NCBI RefSeq assembly: GCF_016808335.1
Contig: NC_053147.1
Coordinates: forward strand, 24,724,913 to 24,788,912
Length of the DNA stretch: 64,000 nucleotides
Reading direction: 5' to 3'
Source of the DNA: Panicum virgatum
Lineage: Eukaryota; Streptophyta; Magnoliopsida; Poales; Poaceae
Shown: positions 44,838 through 55,828 of the stretch, piece by piece
How positions within the stretch are numbered: position 1 is the stretch's first letter
Layout of the letters: each line of letters opens with the position of its first letter
Translations under genes and position numbers: made by a program
The notes under the pieces: model-generated
Database searches by the model: none
The model's input: the letters and a program-made list of their open reading frames with translations, nothing else
Told to the model about the DNA's origin: nothing

Positions 44838-45236
44838 TAGATCACAAGTGCGGAATTCAGTAGAGCTTCGCCGCTTTTCTTCTCCTCACCCTCTCTTTTT
44901 TTCTGAATTTTTGGTTCAATTTTTGGGCTCAAATGAGAAGGGAATGAAGGCCAGGTCTTATATAGGGTGGGAGAACCCCGTCGCCTGTGGCGGGGGCCTG
45001 TCGCCCCTGTCGCCCGTGGGTGGGGGGGGGGGGGGGCGACAGGCCCCCTCCCCCGGCTAGGGACCTCTTTGCAAATTCCAAAAAAAAATACATTATGGTC
45101 CTGTCGCCCGTCACTTGGGCGCCAGGACCCCTGTCGCCCCTGGGCCGGGCGATCGGGGGTATTTTCGAAAATTTTCAAAACTGACATATATTTTTGAAAT
45201 TTTTATTTTTTTTAAATATAAAAAAGAAAAAGACGC
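44838..45236. repeat. right TIR of the MULE
   Basis: Inverted partner of 35144-35561 with about the same landmarks in reverse order, including TATATAAG (44957-44964, minus) as an inward TATA box. A G15-16 run near 45021-45036 makes it slightly different from the left TIR. Confidence 0.9.
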
Positions 45237-45245
45237 TCCAGTGAG

Positions 45246-46693
45246 CTAGTCCGAAGATCGAAATTTTTGCAGTCTTTTGGGCTCACTGTTGCTGTTGCTG
45301 CTGGTGCTAAACTTGTTAGGCTAATCAGCAAACCATAATTCCAAATCTTAGTGCCAGCCGAATCCTGACATCACGATAGACGCATGTATCTACTGGAGAC
45401 GGGAAACGAGCTCCCTCCACTAGATCTAGATGCGCATGCCGACGAGGTCACAAATTCAAGCGTAGATGTGTTTTAAAAAAAGAAAAGAAAAAAGCGTAGA
45501 CGCTAGAGTGAGCAGTAGCTAATATTGTTAAAAAAATTCACAAGCTCAAAATACAACATGTGCCTCAAGACTCTGTTCAGTGTTCACGATTACTACTTGA
45601 GACTTGAGAGTATCCCGATTAACATCTAAAATCTTTCAACACCGTATGCTTGGATCATATATACGCACACTATCCGCGCTTTGGAATGTTCCCTTGCGTA
45701 GACAGAGATAGGGCAAGAAGGTTCTGCAGCAGAAGCTCGATCGTATGTGGCCGGCTTGATCTTTTGCCTGACCAAGGGAGACCTGCCACTCCCGGTGCCA
45801 CCCAAGCTGGATTGGCAAGCTAACGCTGACACGGCGGATGAGGAACGTGGAACAGCTGAGGTGAGGTGGAAGAAAAAGTGTACTCCTACATCTCTTTCGC
45901 CGCGTTTCCTCTTCGTTGCGAATGCCGGCCGTAAAGTGGTCCCGATCCGGGTAATGCGAGACCGCTCCGCGTCGACAAGTGCGCTACATGTCGCACACGC
46001 ACCCTTCAGCCCCCTTCCCTGTCAAGGCTGTCAGCGATACCGATACGCCGCGAGAAAAAGCGATCGGCGTCGACTTCGATGTTCGATCGATCATCTGACC
46101 CGGCCATCAGGTCGGAGGATCGGATCATCTGAAGGTGCAGTGGTAGTCATCAGCAGAAGCAGGATTTCTGCATTAAATCCAACTAGTCAGTCTTACAGTC
46201 GCACATCAAGCACGGACAGCGCACGGTCCGAAAGGAACCCCGCGACGGCGAGGAGGGCGGCGGCGCGTAGCTATAAGCGCGGCAGCTTTTCGCGCGAGGC
46301 GCCACCTCAGCGGCGAGCCGATCCGTCCCTCTGCCGACGGCGACGCGCCGCCGGGGCCGGGAGGAGGAGGAGGAGCTGAGGATAGCGCCGAGATGTTACG
46401 GGTATGGTGATTGTTCGCCCGCGCATGCGGGCGCGTGTTCCGTGCCGTGCGAGCTGAGGGAGAAAGGGGGAAGGCGAGTCGCGCGCGCGGTTAACCGGGG
46501 CCGGGAGGGACCGCCGGAGGCGATAAGGACGGGTGTCGCCGGATCGTTGGCGCCGTGCAGGACGCGGGGCGGGGCCTAGCTGCTGGTCCTGGTTTTTTCT
46601 GCAGAGCCGGGGTCCAGGCCAACACGAACGCATTGGAGCCGAGAAGCCGAGGAGAGTTCCTCACTTCTCTAGACATATGATCAACCGAGGGCG
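45246..46693. other. no gene; spacer between MULE and CACTA element
   Basis: Unassigned. 45740-46640 is GC-rich with short ORFs on both strands and no recognised family. Confidence 0.4.
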
Positions 46694-46696
46694 ACG

Positions 46697-49600
46697 CACT
46701 ACTACATAACACATAACACGGTTTTAGTAACATTAATTAACTTGTGTTACAATAGCACAATAAATGTGTTACTAGGTCTGCTGGTAACACATCTTGTTTG
46801 TGTTCCTATATGCGATGTTACTATAGCTTAATCTATTAGAACAGAATACATGTGTTCCTTTATATCCTAAAAAGTGTTACTACACTGGAACACAATTAAT
46901 AATCTAGTGGAACACTTATCAAGTGTTACAACATTTATCTTTTGTAACACATTTTTTAGCTATAGTAACGCTTCCACAATGTGATAGAGAACATAGTTTG
47001 GGAAAAGAAACATATGGTTTGTAACACATGTTTTACCTATTGTAACACATTCAAAAAAAATTAAAAAGAAAATATTACATATTTCCTATAGTAAATAATG
47101 TTGAAATTGTTCTTTTGGAGTAAGCATGATTGATCACACAAACTGTAATTTTCAATACTGAGAAGAAGGTACATTGATTGTAGAAAGAATATATATATAT
47201 ATATATTACATAAAAGTATACATACAGGTAGAAAACAAATATTACATTGTAGCGAAGTGTACAAAGTTTATACTATTGGATAGGAAAAGAAATAAAGTGT
47301 GAGTATGCTGGAATCCTGAAATTTATAGTTTCTTAATCCATTCTCGAATGCCTCCAAACATAAGAATTCAGTCATTAATCATTTCAACCTGCATTCAGAA
47401 ATATAGCTTTAATATGTATCATTTCAAAGTGTATAGAGAAATTAAGCTAGTTGTAATATTAAATTTTCAGAAAAAAAAGCTATATCACACACAACTCAAA
47501 GACCAAGCAATTGATACTCCTTTAGCACGATAGTAAGGTGATTATAGACTTCAGTTGAAAATCTTTTGATCTAACTTTGAAGACAGATGCACTGTTGGTA
47601 ATTGTATTGTCATAATGTAGCAGGCGTGATAGTTGTTCGGCTATTAGGAGTAACTAGACTAGAATAGCTACCTCTTGCCATTCAAGTAATACTTTACATG
47701 CTGAAGAAATGACCGGCACAAAAAGTAAACAAAGCCTTAAACGGCTCTAGATTCTGAGCAAAGGCAACGAGAAACCAAAAAAAAAAGTCATCTCAGCAGC
47801 AACAAGCCAACAGCAAGATGTTTTTATCTTTTATCCAGAATAATTCTATTGAAGGAGAGCTATCTGACACTAATGGATGATCCACAATCCTCCGTCTAAT
47901 ATTCTTTTGCTTAAGCAGAAAAAACACACTGGTTGAGGGAAACATCGTCATCCATCACATATGTATACACCAGTATATCCTAGCTAGTCGGCTGAGAAAC
48001 AAACTCACGGGATAGCTAATGAGTCAAATAAGAAAAAGAGTTCACTGCTTCAGATTTAATTTCCTAGGCATGCTGCATCGAAATCCATGATTAACTTTGA
48101 AACAAGGGTGACAAGTCCTTTGAGAAATTAAATCTCACTAGATCCCATAGATAAAAAATATCTCGCCAAAATAGTATTAAAGAAACTAGATGGATTCATC
48201 GAACAACCATTCGCCAAAAAATATCTTCACAAAAAAAGAAGTTACTATACTAGTAAGGTTGTGTAACAGTATATATGATAATTTGGAGGCAAATGCGTTC
48301 TCGTGAGCATGCTACAGATCCGGAAGAAGCATTGTAAAATTAATAAGATCTTAATAATCTAAACTAAACTATATGTGGATACCTCAGATGTTCTTGCGGT
48401 CTTGCCCTATGAACCGCAATTTCCTGGTACTATGAAGATGCCTCCATTCCACACGACGGCACAAAGCAGAGTGCAGCGCGCGGCTACCGGCGCAGGGGAG
48501 AACGAGCGCGGCGTGGGCTGGAAGAGCCGCGGAGGAGCGCAGCGGAGGCAGGGAGGGCCACCTCGATCTGGCGGCCGGCGGCCAGGAACCAGTAGACCAT
48601 CCTCCTCCTGTCCTTCATCAGCATCCCAGCGCACCCTCGCGTCACCTCCTCGGTGTCCGACGACGCAAACGACGAGGGGCCATCTCGATCTGCGGCCATG
48701 CTTGGGTGCAACAGCGCGGGCCGAATTCATGGATGACGGTTGTCGCGGAGTCGTGCGGCGGCGGAGACGCACCACATTTGAAGAGCCCTGGCCCCTGGCA
48801 GGATCGGATGCGCCATCTGAGGAAGAGGGCCGGAGGGGAGTGCTCGAGGATCAGTAGGTGAGTTGGCAGCGGATTGGATCGTCTCGGCGCGGTTGACGAG
48901 CAGTGCAGAGATATGATAGAAAAAACCTGTATCCTAGGCTTCCTAGCTCGACAGGCCTCTCGATTTAAGCTAAATTGAGAGCCCCTCTATGTTACAGTAC
49001 GAAACAACAAAGGGGAAGGAAGAGATAACAAAGAAGAAGAAGGTTGAGCAATCCACGATCTCGAACTCCGGCAATGGGTGCGCGGGAGATGGGCGGAGCG
49101 GTCGGCGGCGGGTAGCCGCCGGCCGTGGGTGGTGGTGGAGGCCGGCGGGGTTAGGGATTTGGGTTTCTGGGTTGGGGTGGGGTTCTATTACCGGCGGGTA
49201 TAGAGGGATGGCCGGCGGCGGCGGCAAGCCCGGCGGTGGTTCCGGGTTGTGGGCGGCGAGGCCGCCGGTGATGGCGCCGCTGGCCGGGTGGTGGAGGACG
49301 GCGGTTGGGTGGGGCCAGCGGCGGGGGAACTCGGCAGCGGGGCAGGGGAGGTCAGTAGTGGCGGCAGGAAGGAGGGCAGGGTAGGGGTGGCGGTCTTCGC
49401 CGGCGTCGGAGACGACGCCGGCGAGGGGGAGGCCGGCGGCGGGGCGGGGGCGGAGGAAGCCAGGAGCAAAGTCGGGCGGAGAGATAGGGATGGAGGAAGA
49501 CGATGTTGTTGTACGAGGCGGAGGGGGTCTCGACGGATTCTTATCCGGAGACCCCTCTCGTGTAGATGCCTCCTAGAATAAATATATTCAATGATGAGGG

Positions 49601-51131
49601 CGGAGTGGATCGAGAGGGACCACGGTTGCTAAAATTTTGATGAAGAGGATGCATATTATTTTGATCAGCTTTTACTTAGCTTATAAAATTGTTTTAGTTG
49701 CCACCACAGTATTATTGTTATGGTATTGCTTGATTAAAAAATGATATGTGCTGACAATAACGAGATGTGTCTGTGTTAACTCTATTAAATGGAAGAAAAA
49801 TTTCAGGATTGATCGATAATCAGGACAGCTCTGATCATAACTATTACTATCAAATTTGAATAAAATATTTCAAGTATAAGTACGAAGGGGAATGGTCCCA
49901 CCAACAACAAAACTAGTGTAAACATTCTACGATTGCCTAGATATGGTTCAACTCGTACTTCTAGCAAGTTTTATTTTGGCAATTAGTATACTAATCTCAC
50001 TCATCAATTACTTTTCTGAAGAAACAAAACTAAAACCACACTTAGGACTAGGTAAGTATTTCTTTTACTAATCGTACCCTCAACATTAATTTGGTGATCT
50101 TTTCTAACTTGGTAAACTTTTCAAATTTGGACTAATAATCTCTAATATATTGGTGATATATTTAACTGTCACGGCTTACCAAAAAATCAATAAGTGCTAT
50201 CAATTTTTACTCTCTTGCTTACTAAGTTGATACTCTCATCTATGTTGGATCATTTGTGCCAGTGAAGATCGGAGCCTAGCACATATAAGTTATCCGTGCC
50301 GGATAAATCCTCATGTGTTATTCAGGAGCATAGATACATTTAGAGACTACCCATGCTGACTCTTGTTAAAAGCCCGCATTGATTTTATCATGTTTCGAAA
50401 ACTATAACTAGTCCGTGGGGCTCAAATGGAGTTGAGACAGTTCATTTGAAAATTATCGATTTGAACAATATCTACAACTTATTGTAAAGTTTTTTATTTG
50501 ACATGGTTTGGACATAATTTGAGCAAAATTTAAGACAATAAGAGTCAAATAGAATAAAATTCCATATTTCTACACTAATGAATTGTAGGTAGGATGGCAA
50601 GGATACATGATGTGAAGGTAGAGGTTGCTTGTTCAAATCACATAAATGGCATGTGTCAATTTTTGTTCTTTTTCCAGTTTTTAGCCTGACTGAGCAGTTG
50701 GCACAGATTCATCTAAAAGAGTTGGTGACACTGATCAAGGTTCCATCAATAGTTAGTTTTCATTATTAATAAAAAATTACTACTAGTCGTTGGTATTAAA
50801 TGTATGTTTCATGTGACATTAGCTACGAAGTAGCATGCAATGTATGTTTCCTTGTAACACTCTAGCTGTATCATTATTTTGTGTTATTACTAGATATGTA
50901 CACGCCTTTCAGTTTTGTGTTACAACATACTACCATTTTGTAACATTTTAGTTGTAACATTAATTTTGTGTTACTACAATCTTCATCTGTAACACAATTT
51001 TACAAGCCAAGCACGGTGTGTTACAACCTCTGCTTGTAACACTTAGTTTAGTGTTCCTATAAAACTTCTCTGTAACATATTGATGAATGTGTTGCAAGAG
51101 TATATTTCAATATCTATGTTTTGTAGTAGTG
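46697..51131. mobile_element. 4.4-kb non-autonomous CACTA element with ACG target duplication
   Basis: It starts CACTACTACATAACACATA and ends TTTTGTAGTAGTG, so the ends are inverted CACTACTACA. It is flanked by ACG on both sides (46694-46696 and 51132-51134). The first about 380 bp and the last about 300 bp are full of TGTAACAC and GTGTTAC words in both orientations, the subterminal arrays of this superfamily. No TNP2-like transposase or TNPA-like ORF was seen. The middle (48400-49580) is a GC-rich island with ORFs on both strands (Ser/Pro/Ala or Gly/Arg composition), which may be captured host sequence, but no family is recognisable. The rest is AT-rich and empty. Confidence 0.88.
48375..49581. 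other. GC-rich cargo of the CACTA element, unrecognised
   Basis: The island contains overlapping ORFs, for example 48375-48857 (+) with a start MDTSDVLAVLPYEPQFPG, 48484-48711 (-) with SSFASSDTEEVTRGCAG and RMVYWFLAAGRQIEVALP, and 49188-49469 (-) which is low-complexity Pro/Ser. The minus frame through 48484-48711 has the most protein-like composition. No promoter or splice pattern could be established. It could be one or two captured gene fragments. Confidence 0.3.
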
Positions 51132-51134
51132 ACG

Positions 51135-51685
51135 ATCTGATCAGGGCTTCCCTTGCTGGTAACTCGAACGCAGAGGCGGAGATATTTCGTTTCAGGCCCT
51201 CGTGTTCTGCCGAGAGATTGCGCACCCAAGGTGCTGTCCCTGTATCTGCAAGCGATTGAATGGAGTTGGTTGGAGGTTTGGTTGAGACCGTGACCGTGAG
51301 AGTAGAGTAGTGGACTGAGGAGGCAAAATATGTCCGGCAGCTGGAGGCTCTGTGGGGGTCGCTGGGTCCGGCCTTCACGTACGGCGCCAGAGAACCAACA
51401 CTCCAACAGGGTGGGACTCGTCACGTACGCTCTACACGGCGCGATACTTTTCATAGGTGGGGGGCACTGTGCTCGCAGCCTTTAAATGGATGTCACCAGC
51501 TCCTACCAAAATTGCCCTTCCGGGTAAAAAAGCGTGACAGGAGAACACAAAAGGGGTTGATCAAACGAACGCATATACCAACCATTTGTCTACAGCAGCA
51601 GTCTCGATGTGGCCTACTAGTAATATCTGTGCATGGCAAATGACCGTTATGCCCTTGCCCAATCATTTGTCTGACAGTCTCGCAC
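51135..51685. other. no gene seen
   Basis: Right flank of the CACTA element; ORFs here are short and unconvincing. Confidence 0.4.
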
Positions 51686-51932
51686 CCTCCATCCCATAAT
51701 AAATCCCATAATAAGTGTATTTTTTTTACTTCCAGACATCATGTTTCACCATTCATCTTATTCAATTTTTTTTATATAAATTATAAAATAAATAACTTAT
51801 TATTAAAATATCTTGAGTGATTTAATAAATCATAACAAAATAAATAATATTTATTTAAATTTTTTGAATAAAATAAATGGTCAAACACGATATCTCGAAA
51901 TAAAAAAATGTATTTATTATCAGACGGAGGGT
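51686..51932. mobile_element. Stowaway-like MITE
   Basis: The left part CTCCATCCCATAATAAATCC with ATAATAAGTGTATTTTTTT is mirrored by the right part ATGTATTTATTATCAGACGGAGGG. The CCTCCGTCTGATAATAA end is Stowaway/mariner-like. AT-rich interior. The TIRs are imperfect at the left because CCCATAATAA is duplicated. Confidence 0.6.
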
Positions 51933-52137
51933 GTATGCTACTACTTCTCTAATTCCCGATTCCGTCGAGATAGTACAGCAGAAAATCAGGGAGAGAGCGT
52001 AGTGAATTTCGTCCAACTTTTTCAGGATCTAAACACAGCTAGATATGTTTCCTCCTGCCAAACGAGCACCCGTGTCGGTTGACGATTCCGTGTAAGTGCA
52101 TGATTAGAGTGGTTATCATCGGCTGATGCTATCTTGA

Positions 52138-52487
52138 GGTCGTGTTTAGTTCCGTACCTTGTAAACGCAAAAAAAATTTCGACGGAATCTTACTAATTTG
52201 AAGTACTAAATGAAGATTATTTACAAAACTTTTTGCACAGATGTGTTGTAAATCGCGAGACGAATCTAATGATGCTAATTAATTTATGATTAATCAATAA
52301 TTAGCAGATGTTTACTGTAGCATCGATGTTGCAAATTATGAATTAAGTAGGCTCATTATATTCGTCTCGCGATTTACAGCTCATCTATGCAAAAAGTTTT
52401 GTAAATAGACTTCATTTAGTATTTCAAATTAGCAAGATTCATTCGCAAAATTTTACGTTTTTGTGTTTACGGGATGGGAACTATAAC
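52138..52487. mobile_element. GTGTTTAGTTCC MITE
   Basis: Same family as 13547-13897: left end GTCGTGTTTAGTTCCGTACC, internal TAAATCGCGAGACGAATCTAA and mirror TTCGTCTCGCGATTTACAGC, TACTGTAGCATC, right end GGGATGGGAACTATAAC. About 350 bp. Confidence 0.7.
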
Positions 52488-53026
52488 AGACGTGATTCTC
52501 CTTTGCCAACAGGAACAGATGGAAGCAGGTCAGCAACAGCCGTTTAACGTTTTACTGCCTCGCGATAAGATGGGCTGGCTGGCGTACGGACGATCAGTCG
52601 ATCACAGCTCGAGGGGGCAAAAACAGCACACGTCAACACCTGGATCCAGCCAGAGGGAGAGATCAACTCCGATTTCACTCCTCCCGGCAAACGGGATCCA
52701 GCTTGCACGGCTGCGCCTCCAGCTACTGCTGGCCGCCTGGCCCTGCTCCCCCGCCCATCCCCTGCGCGGCGCAGGCACAGCTAGCAGCTGCCCTTCACCT
52801 TCTTCATCCGATCGCCACCCCTGGCGCGCGTGGACGGGCCATGGCGAAGCGTCCAGGCCCCATCCGATCGCCACCCCTCTACCACCGGCCGTCCGATCCC
52901 GCGGGGACAGTGTCGGAGCCCCGACGCGGCCACGCGGGCCTCCCGTTGTCCGGGGCGAGCCGTACCAAAGCCCAGGTTGGATCTGGTGCCGCGTCAGTGC
53001 GTCACGCCCCCTCATCTTTTCGAGGG

Positions 53027-53027
<1 letters not shown>

Positions 53028-53075
<48 letters not shown>
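53028..53075. repeat. (TA)n microsatellite
   Basis: Uninterrupted TA dinucleotide tract of 48 bp, followed by ACACACAC. Ile-Tyr repeat ORFs over it are artefacts. Confidence 0.95.
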
Positions 53076-53082
<7 letters not shown>

Positions 53083-53131
53083 TATTATAAAAGATGTTTC
53101 GACGTTTATACCACTAAAAATTTTGGTGATA

Positions 53132-53160
53132 CCTACTCCCTCCGTCCAGTAAAGACAGCA
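53132..53160. mobile_element. left terminus of a Stowaway/mariner-like element
   Basis: CTACTCCCTCCGTCCAGTAA is the canonical grass Stowaway/mariner left end. No matching right end (GGACGGAGGGAG) was found downstream, so the element is truncated, or its right end has diverged. The DLN ORF at 53551 lies 0.4 kb inside and may belong to it. Confidence 0.5.
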
Positions 53161-53550
53161 ATTTTAGGACTTGAGGAAGTAGTCAAGCACCATGCCAAAT
53201 GACCAAAATACCCCTCTAAAATTGGTCTGCACAAGTTCAGATTACAGCTCAGGTTACAGACGGTGTATAAAAATGGAATATAAAATTACAGCCATGAGTC
53301 CCTATGCTATACACATGTCAATACAAAAGGAGTGCCACAGTTTGGCCTGGAAAACTCTAGTGCTACACACGTGTCCTCAAGAAAAAAGTACAGCTTCCCT
53401 CAATGCTAATTTGTGGCTGACGTTGAAGCCCGCGCAGGTCCAAATTTGAAATGAACCAAGTCTTTTCCCGCCTATTGCCAACCAATCCCCCTCATATAAG
53501 TGCAGCACTCCCTCATACCCCATCAGCCACAACCCATTTTCATATCAGCC

Positions 53551-53988
53551 ATGCCTATTGATCTCAACGTTCTCCCAAATCAATATGGAGAGCTTTTACC
53601 TGATCTCAACATTCTTCCAGATCAATATGGAGAGCTCTTACATGATCTCAATGAAGCACCTGCACATGAACAAGAAGATGAAGATGCAATCCCTCATCTC
53701 CAGGAACATCAGATTCATGAAGATGAAGCCCCACTTCAAGATCAACATAGGGACCTCTTACTTGATCTCAACGAAGAATCTGCATATGAGGAAGAAGATG
53801 AGATCGCTCATCTCCAGGATATTCAACTTCATGAAGCTGAAGCCCATCTACAAGGTGAGCCCCTACATCTTCCTCACGACGAACTGCTTGGTATGCATGT
53901 CATTGATCTTAATGTTGATGATTTGGAGGGAAAACAAGAACATCATGAAGCTGATCTTTTTCTTTTCATTGCATCTGGACAGCAATAA
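53551..53988 (+). CDS. acidic DLN-repeat ORF with EAR-like motifs
   Basis: A 145-codon ORF starting MPIDLNVLPNQYGELLPDLN. Three DLNxxP motifs are present (DLNVLP, DLNILP, DLNEAP) plus further DLN cores (LLDLNEES, VIDLNVDD). DLNxxP and LxLxL are the EAR repression motifs that recruit TOPLESS-type co-repressors in plants. The first two repeats are a 42-bp tandem duplication. The rest is Glu/Asp/His/Gln-rich without a folded domain. ATATAAG lies about 55 bp upstream of the ATG. It is either a small EAR-motif protein or, more likely, the N-terminal part of a transposon protein, since a mariner-like terminus lies 0.4 kb upstream. Start chosen at 53551 because the in-frame ATG at 53500 overlaps the TATA-proximal region. 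Confidence 0.5.
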   Translation: MPIDLNVLPNQYGELLPDLNILPDQYGELLHDLNEAPAHEQEDEDAIPHLQEHQIHEDEAPLQDQHRDLLLDLNEESAYEEEDEIAHLQDIQLHEAEAHLQGEPLHLPHDELLGMHVIDLNVDDLEGKQEHHEADLFLFIASGQQ

Positions 53989-54239
53989 GAACAAGCTCAG
54001 TTCGAATTGCTCCGTATTTACAACTAGATTCATAAACCAACTAAATATTGTGACTCACCAAGTTACATCGTGTTTTTTCGGTTTAACCTCTGTACTCTTG
54101 TGGATGGAAAGGGTGCTAACAGAGAGTAATGGAGCTGTAAAAAAATCATTATACCCTTGATGCCAAAAATTACTTAAACTCTCTTTCTCTCGATGACTAA
54201 CGGGTTCATCTTCTTCCTCACCGTTCTTTTCCTCTCTCC

Positions 54240-54825
54240 TGACTCGCACGCAGCGGAGGACCTCGGTGGTGGCGGCTCGGGCGCTCCTTCTCCTCACCCT
54301 GGACGGCAACGACGCGCGCGTCGGGCTCGTGGCGGCTCGCGGCCACGGCGCACACCAGGCTCGCCACCGTCGACGTCAACAAATGCAGCATCGGCGCGCA
54401 CCCCTCGGCCATCCCAGAGCTGGTGGGGCTCCTCCGCCGCGGCGGCCCGCGGGAGCGCCGCGAGGCGGCCACGACCCTCTACGAGCTCTGCAAGCTGCCG
54501 GAGAACCGCCGCCGTGCCGTGCGCGAGAGCGCCGCGCCCGCGCTCGCCGACTTCGCCGCCGTCGGCTCCGCCCGCGCCGTCGAGGTGCTCGGCCTCCTCG
54601 CCAAGTGCCGCGAGGGGCGCCAGCAGCTGTGCATCGAGCCGCCCGCGCTCGCCGACTTCGCCGCCGTCGGCTCCGCCCGCGCCGTCGAGGTGCTCGGCCT
54701 CCTCGCCAAGTGCCGCGAGGGGCGCCAGCAGCTGTGCATCGAGCAGGCCGTGCTCGTCCTCAGTTCCTTCCCTCTCTGCTCTGCTCCGTCTGGCCACTCT
54801 GCTCCGGCCTCCGGCCACATATGAA
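54240..54825 (+). pseudogene. ARM-repeat fragment of a U-box E3 ligase, with tandem duplication
   Basis: The fragment reads RTSVVAARALLLLTLDGNDARV, shifts frame by one base near 54340, then continues TVDVNKCSIGAHPSAIPELVG, LLRRGGPRERREAATTLYELC and LPENRRRAVRES. These are the ARM repeats of plant U-box ubiquitin ligases (PUB family). Then a 105-bp unit (PALADFAAVGSARAVEVLGL...CREGRQQLCIE) occurs twice in tandem (54537-54641 and 54642-54746), after which the homology stops. No U-box, no upstream ARM region and no proper stop are present. It is a captured or decayed fragment. A second possible fragment lies just downstream (54927-55209, minus: LERWFPYSCPVPIPLPFGKL), unrecognised, so a multi-fragment capture is possible. 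Confidence 0.7.
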
Positions 54826-55502
54826 GGGGACTTCCAATTCAGATGCTTGGGAGATCGATCTAGTAGGGAAACTAGAAATTCAATTGCCAGGGAGCTCGAT
54901 TCGCTGGCCAATTTTGTCTCTCTGTGCTAGTTTGATTGATTTGTGAGGAAGATTTTGATTAATTTGGCAGAGAAGGCGAGGAAGCACTCCTCCAACAGCG
55001 GCCCGTCGAACCGCTGGACGATCTGCTCGAGCTTGCCGAACGGGAGAGGGATGGGGACGGGGCAGCTGTACGGGAACCAGCGCTCCAACACCGGCGGCGG
55101 CAGCACCCGTGCCACGGTTGATGCGTGCCCGCGTGGATGCCGCTCGTCTACTCGCTCGCGTCGTTCCTCTTGTTATCTGATTGGATAATACTTTTGCATT
55201 CTCAAGCAATCGAGGCCAGATGCATTTAATCCAAGCTCTTTTAGTTGTTGACTCAAATCATCGCTACTTTTTTGTGCCTCGCCGCTCGTCTCGCCGCCAT
55301 GGCCGCCCTTGCCTCGCCGCGCGCCATGGCCGCCCTCGCCGTACGCCGGCCCCGCTCGGGCTCATCCCCAGCGCCGCGGCTCGTCCCCGGCGGCGGCGGG
55401 CCTCGCCGGGCTGCGCCCGCGCCCAGCGCCGCGGCTCGTCCGGCGGCGGGGTCGGGCTCATGGGGAGGCCACGAAGGGACCAGAGAGAGGAAATGAGTTG
55501 CA
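54826..55502. other. no confident gene
   Basis: The minus-strand ORF at 54927-55115 (ERWFPYSCPVPIPLPFGKLE) has protein-like composition but no recognised family. 55260-55500 is GC-rich low complexity. Confidence 0.35.
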
Positions 55503-55828
55503 GGCCGCGTTTAGTTCGCAAAAAGTTGGGCGGCAAGTTACTGTAGCACGTTTTATTGTTATTTGACAAATAATATCCAATCATAAATTAATTATGCTTA
55601 AAAGATTCATCTCGTACTAATCAGTTAGACTATGTAATTAGTTATTTTTTTCAACTACATTTAATATTTCATGCATGTGTCGAAAGATTCAATGTGACGG
55701 GTACTGTAGGAAAAATTCTAACTGTGTAATTAGTTATTTTTTTCAATTATATTTAATATTTCATGCATGTGTCGAAATATTCAATGTGACGGGTATTGTA
55801 GGAAAAATTTTGGGAACTAAACGGGCCA
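55503..55828. mobile_element. GCGTTTAGTTCG MITE with internal tandem duplication
   Basis: The left end GGCCGCGTTTAGTTCGC and the right end GGGAACTAAACGGGCC are inverted repeats. Inside, about 93 bp (GTAATTAGTTATTTTTTTCAA...TGTGACGGGTA.TGTAGGAAAAATT) is present twice, at about 55633 and 55726. It is the same family as 13547. Confidence 0.75.

Larger units (their letters stand above)
35144..45236 (+). mobile_element. Mutator-like element (MULE), complete, with 9-bp target duplication
   Basis: A perfect 9-bp direct duplication TCCAGTGAG lies at 35135-35143 and 45237-45245, the size typical of Mutator superfamily insertions. The element starts GCGCTTTTTTCTTTTTTATA and its other end, reverse complemented, reads GCGTCTTTTTCTTTTTTATA. 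The TIRs are about 400-418 bp. Inside, in order: broken transposase (+), a 44-bp minisatellite, a plant-mobile-domain fragment (+), an acidic orphan exon (+), GRF-like gene A (+), solo LTR 1, and GRF-like gene B (-) which is split by solo LTR 2. Total length is 10,093 bp; without the two LTRs and their duplications it was about 7.2 kb. The layout of convergent genes driven from TIR promoters recalls maize MuDR (mudrA/mudrB), but the accessory genes differ. The element is now non-autonomous. Confidence 0.92.

Noticed and set aside
35087..45291. The 23-bp repeat as target duplication of the MULE
   Set aside because: It lies outside a perfect 9-bp duplication that abuts the TIR ends, and 23 bp is too long for a Mutator-type duplication.
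52474..53202. 242-codon ORF across the TA microsatellite
   Set aside because: It includes a MITE end and the (TA)n tract translated as Ile-Tyr repeats.
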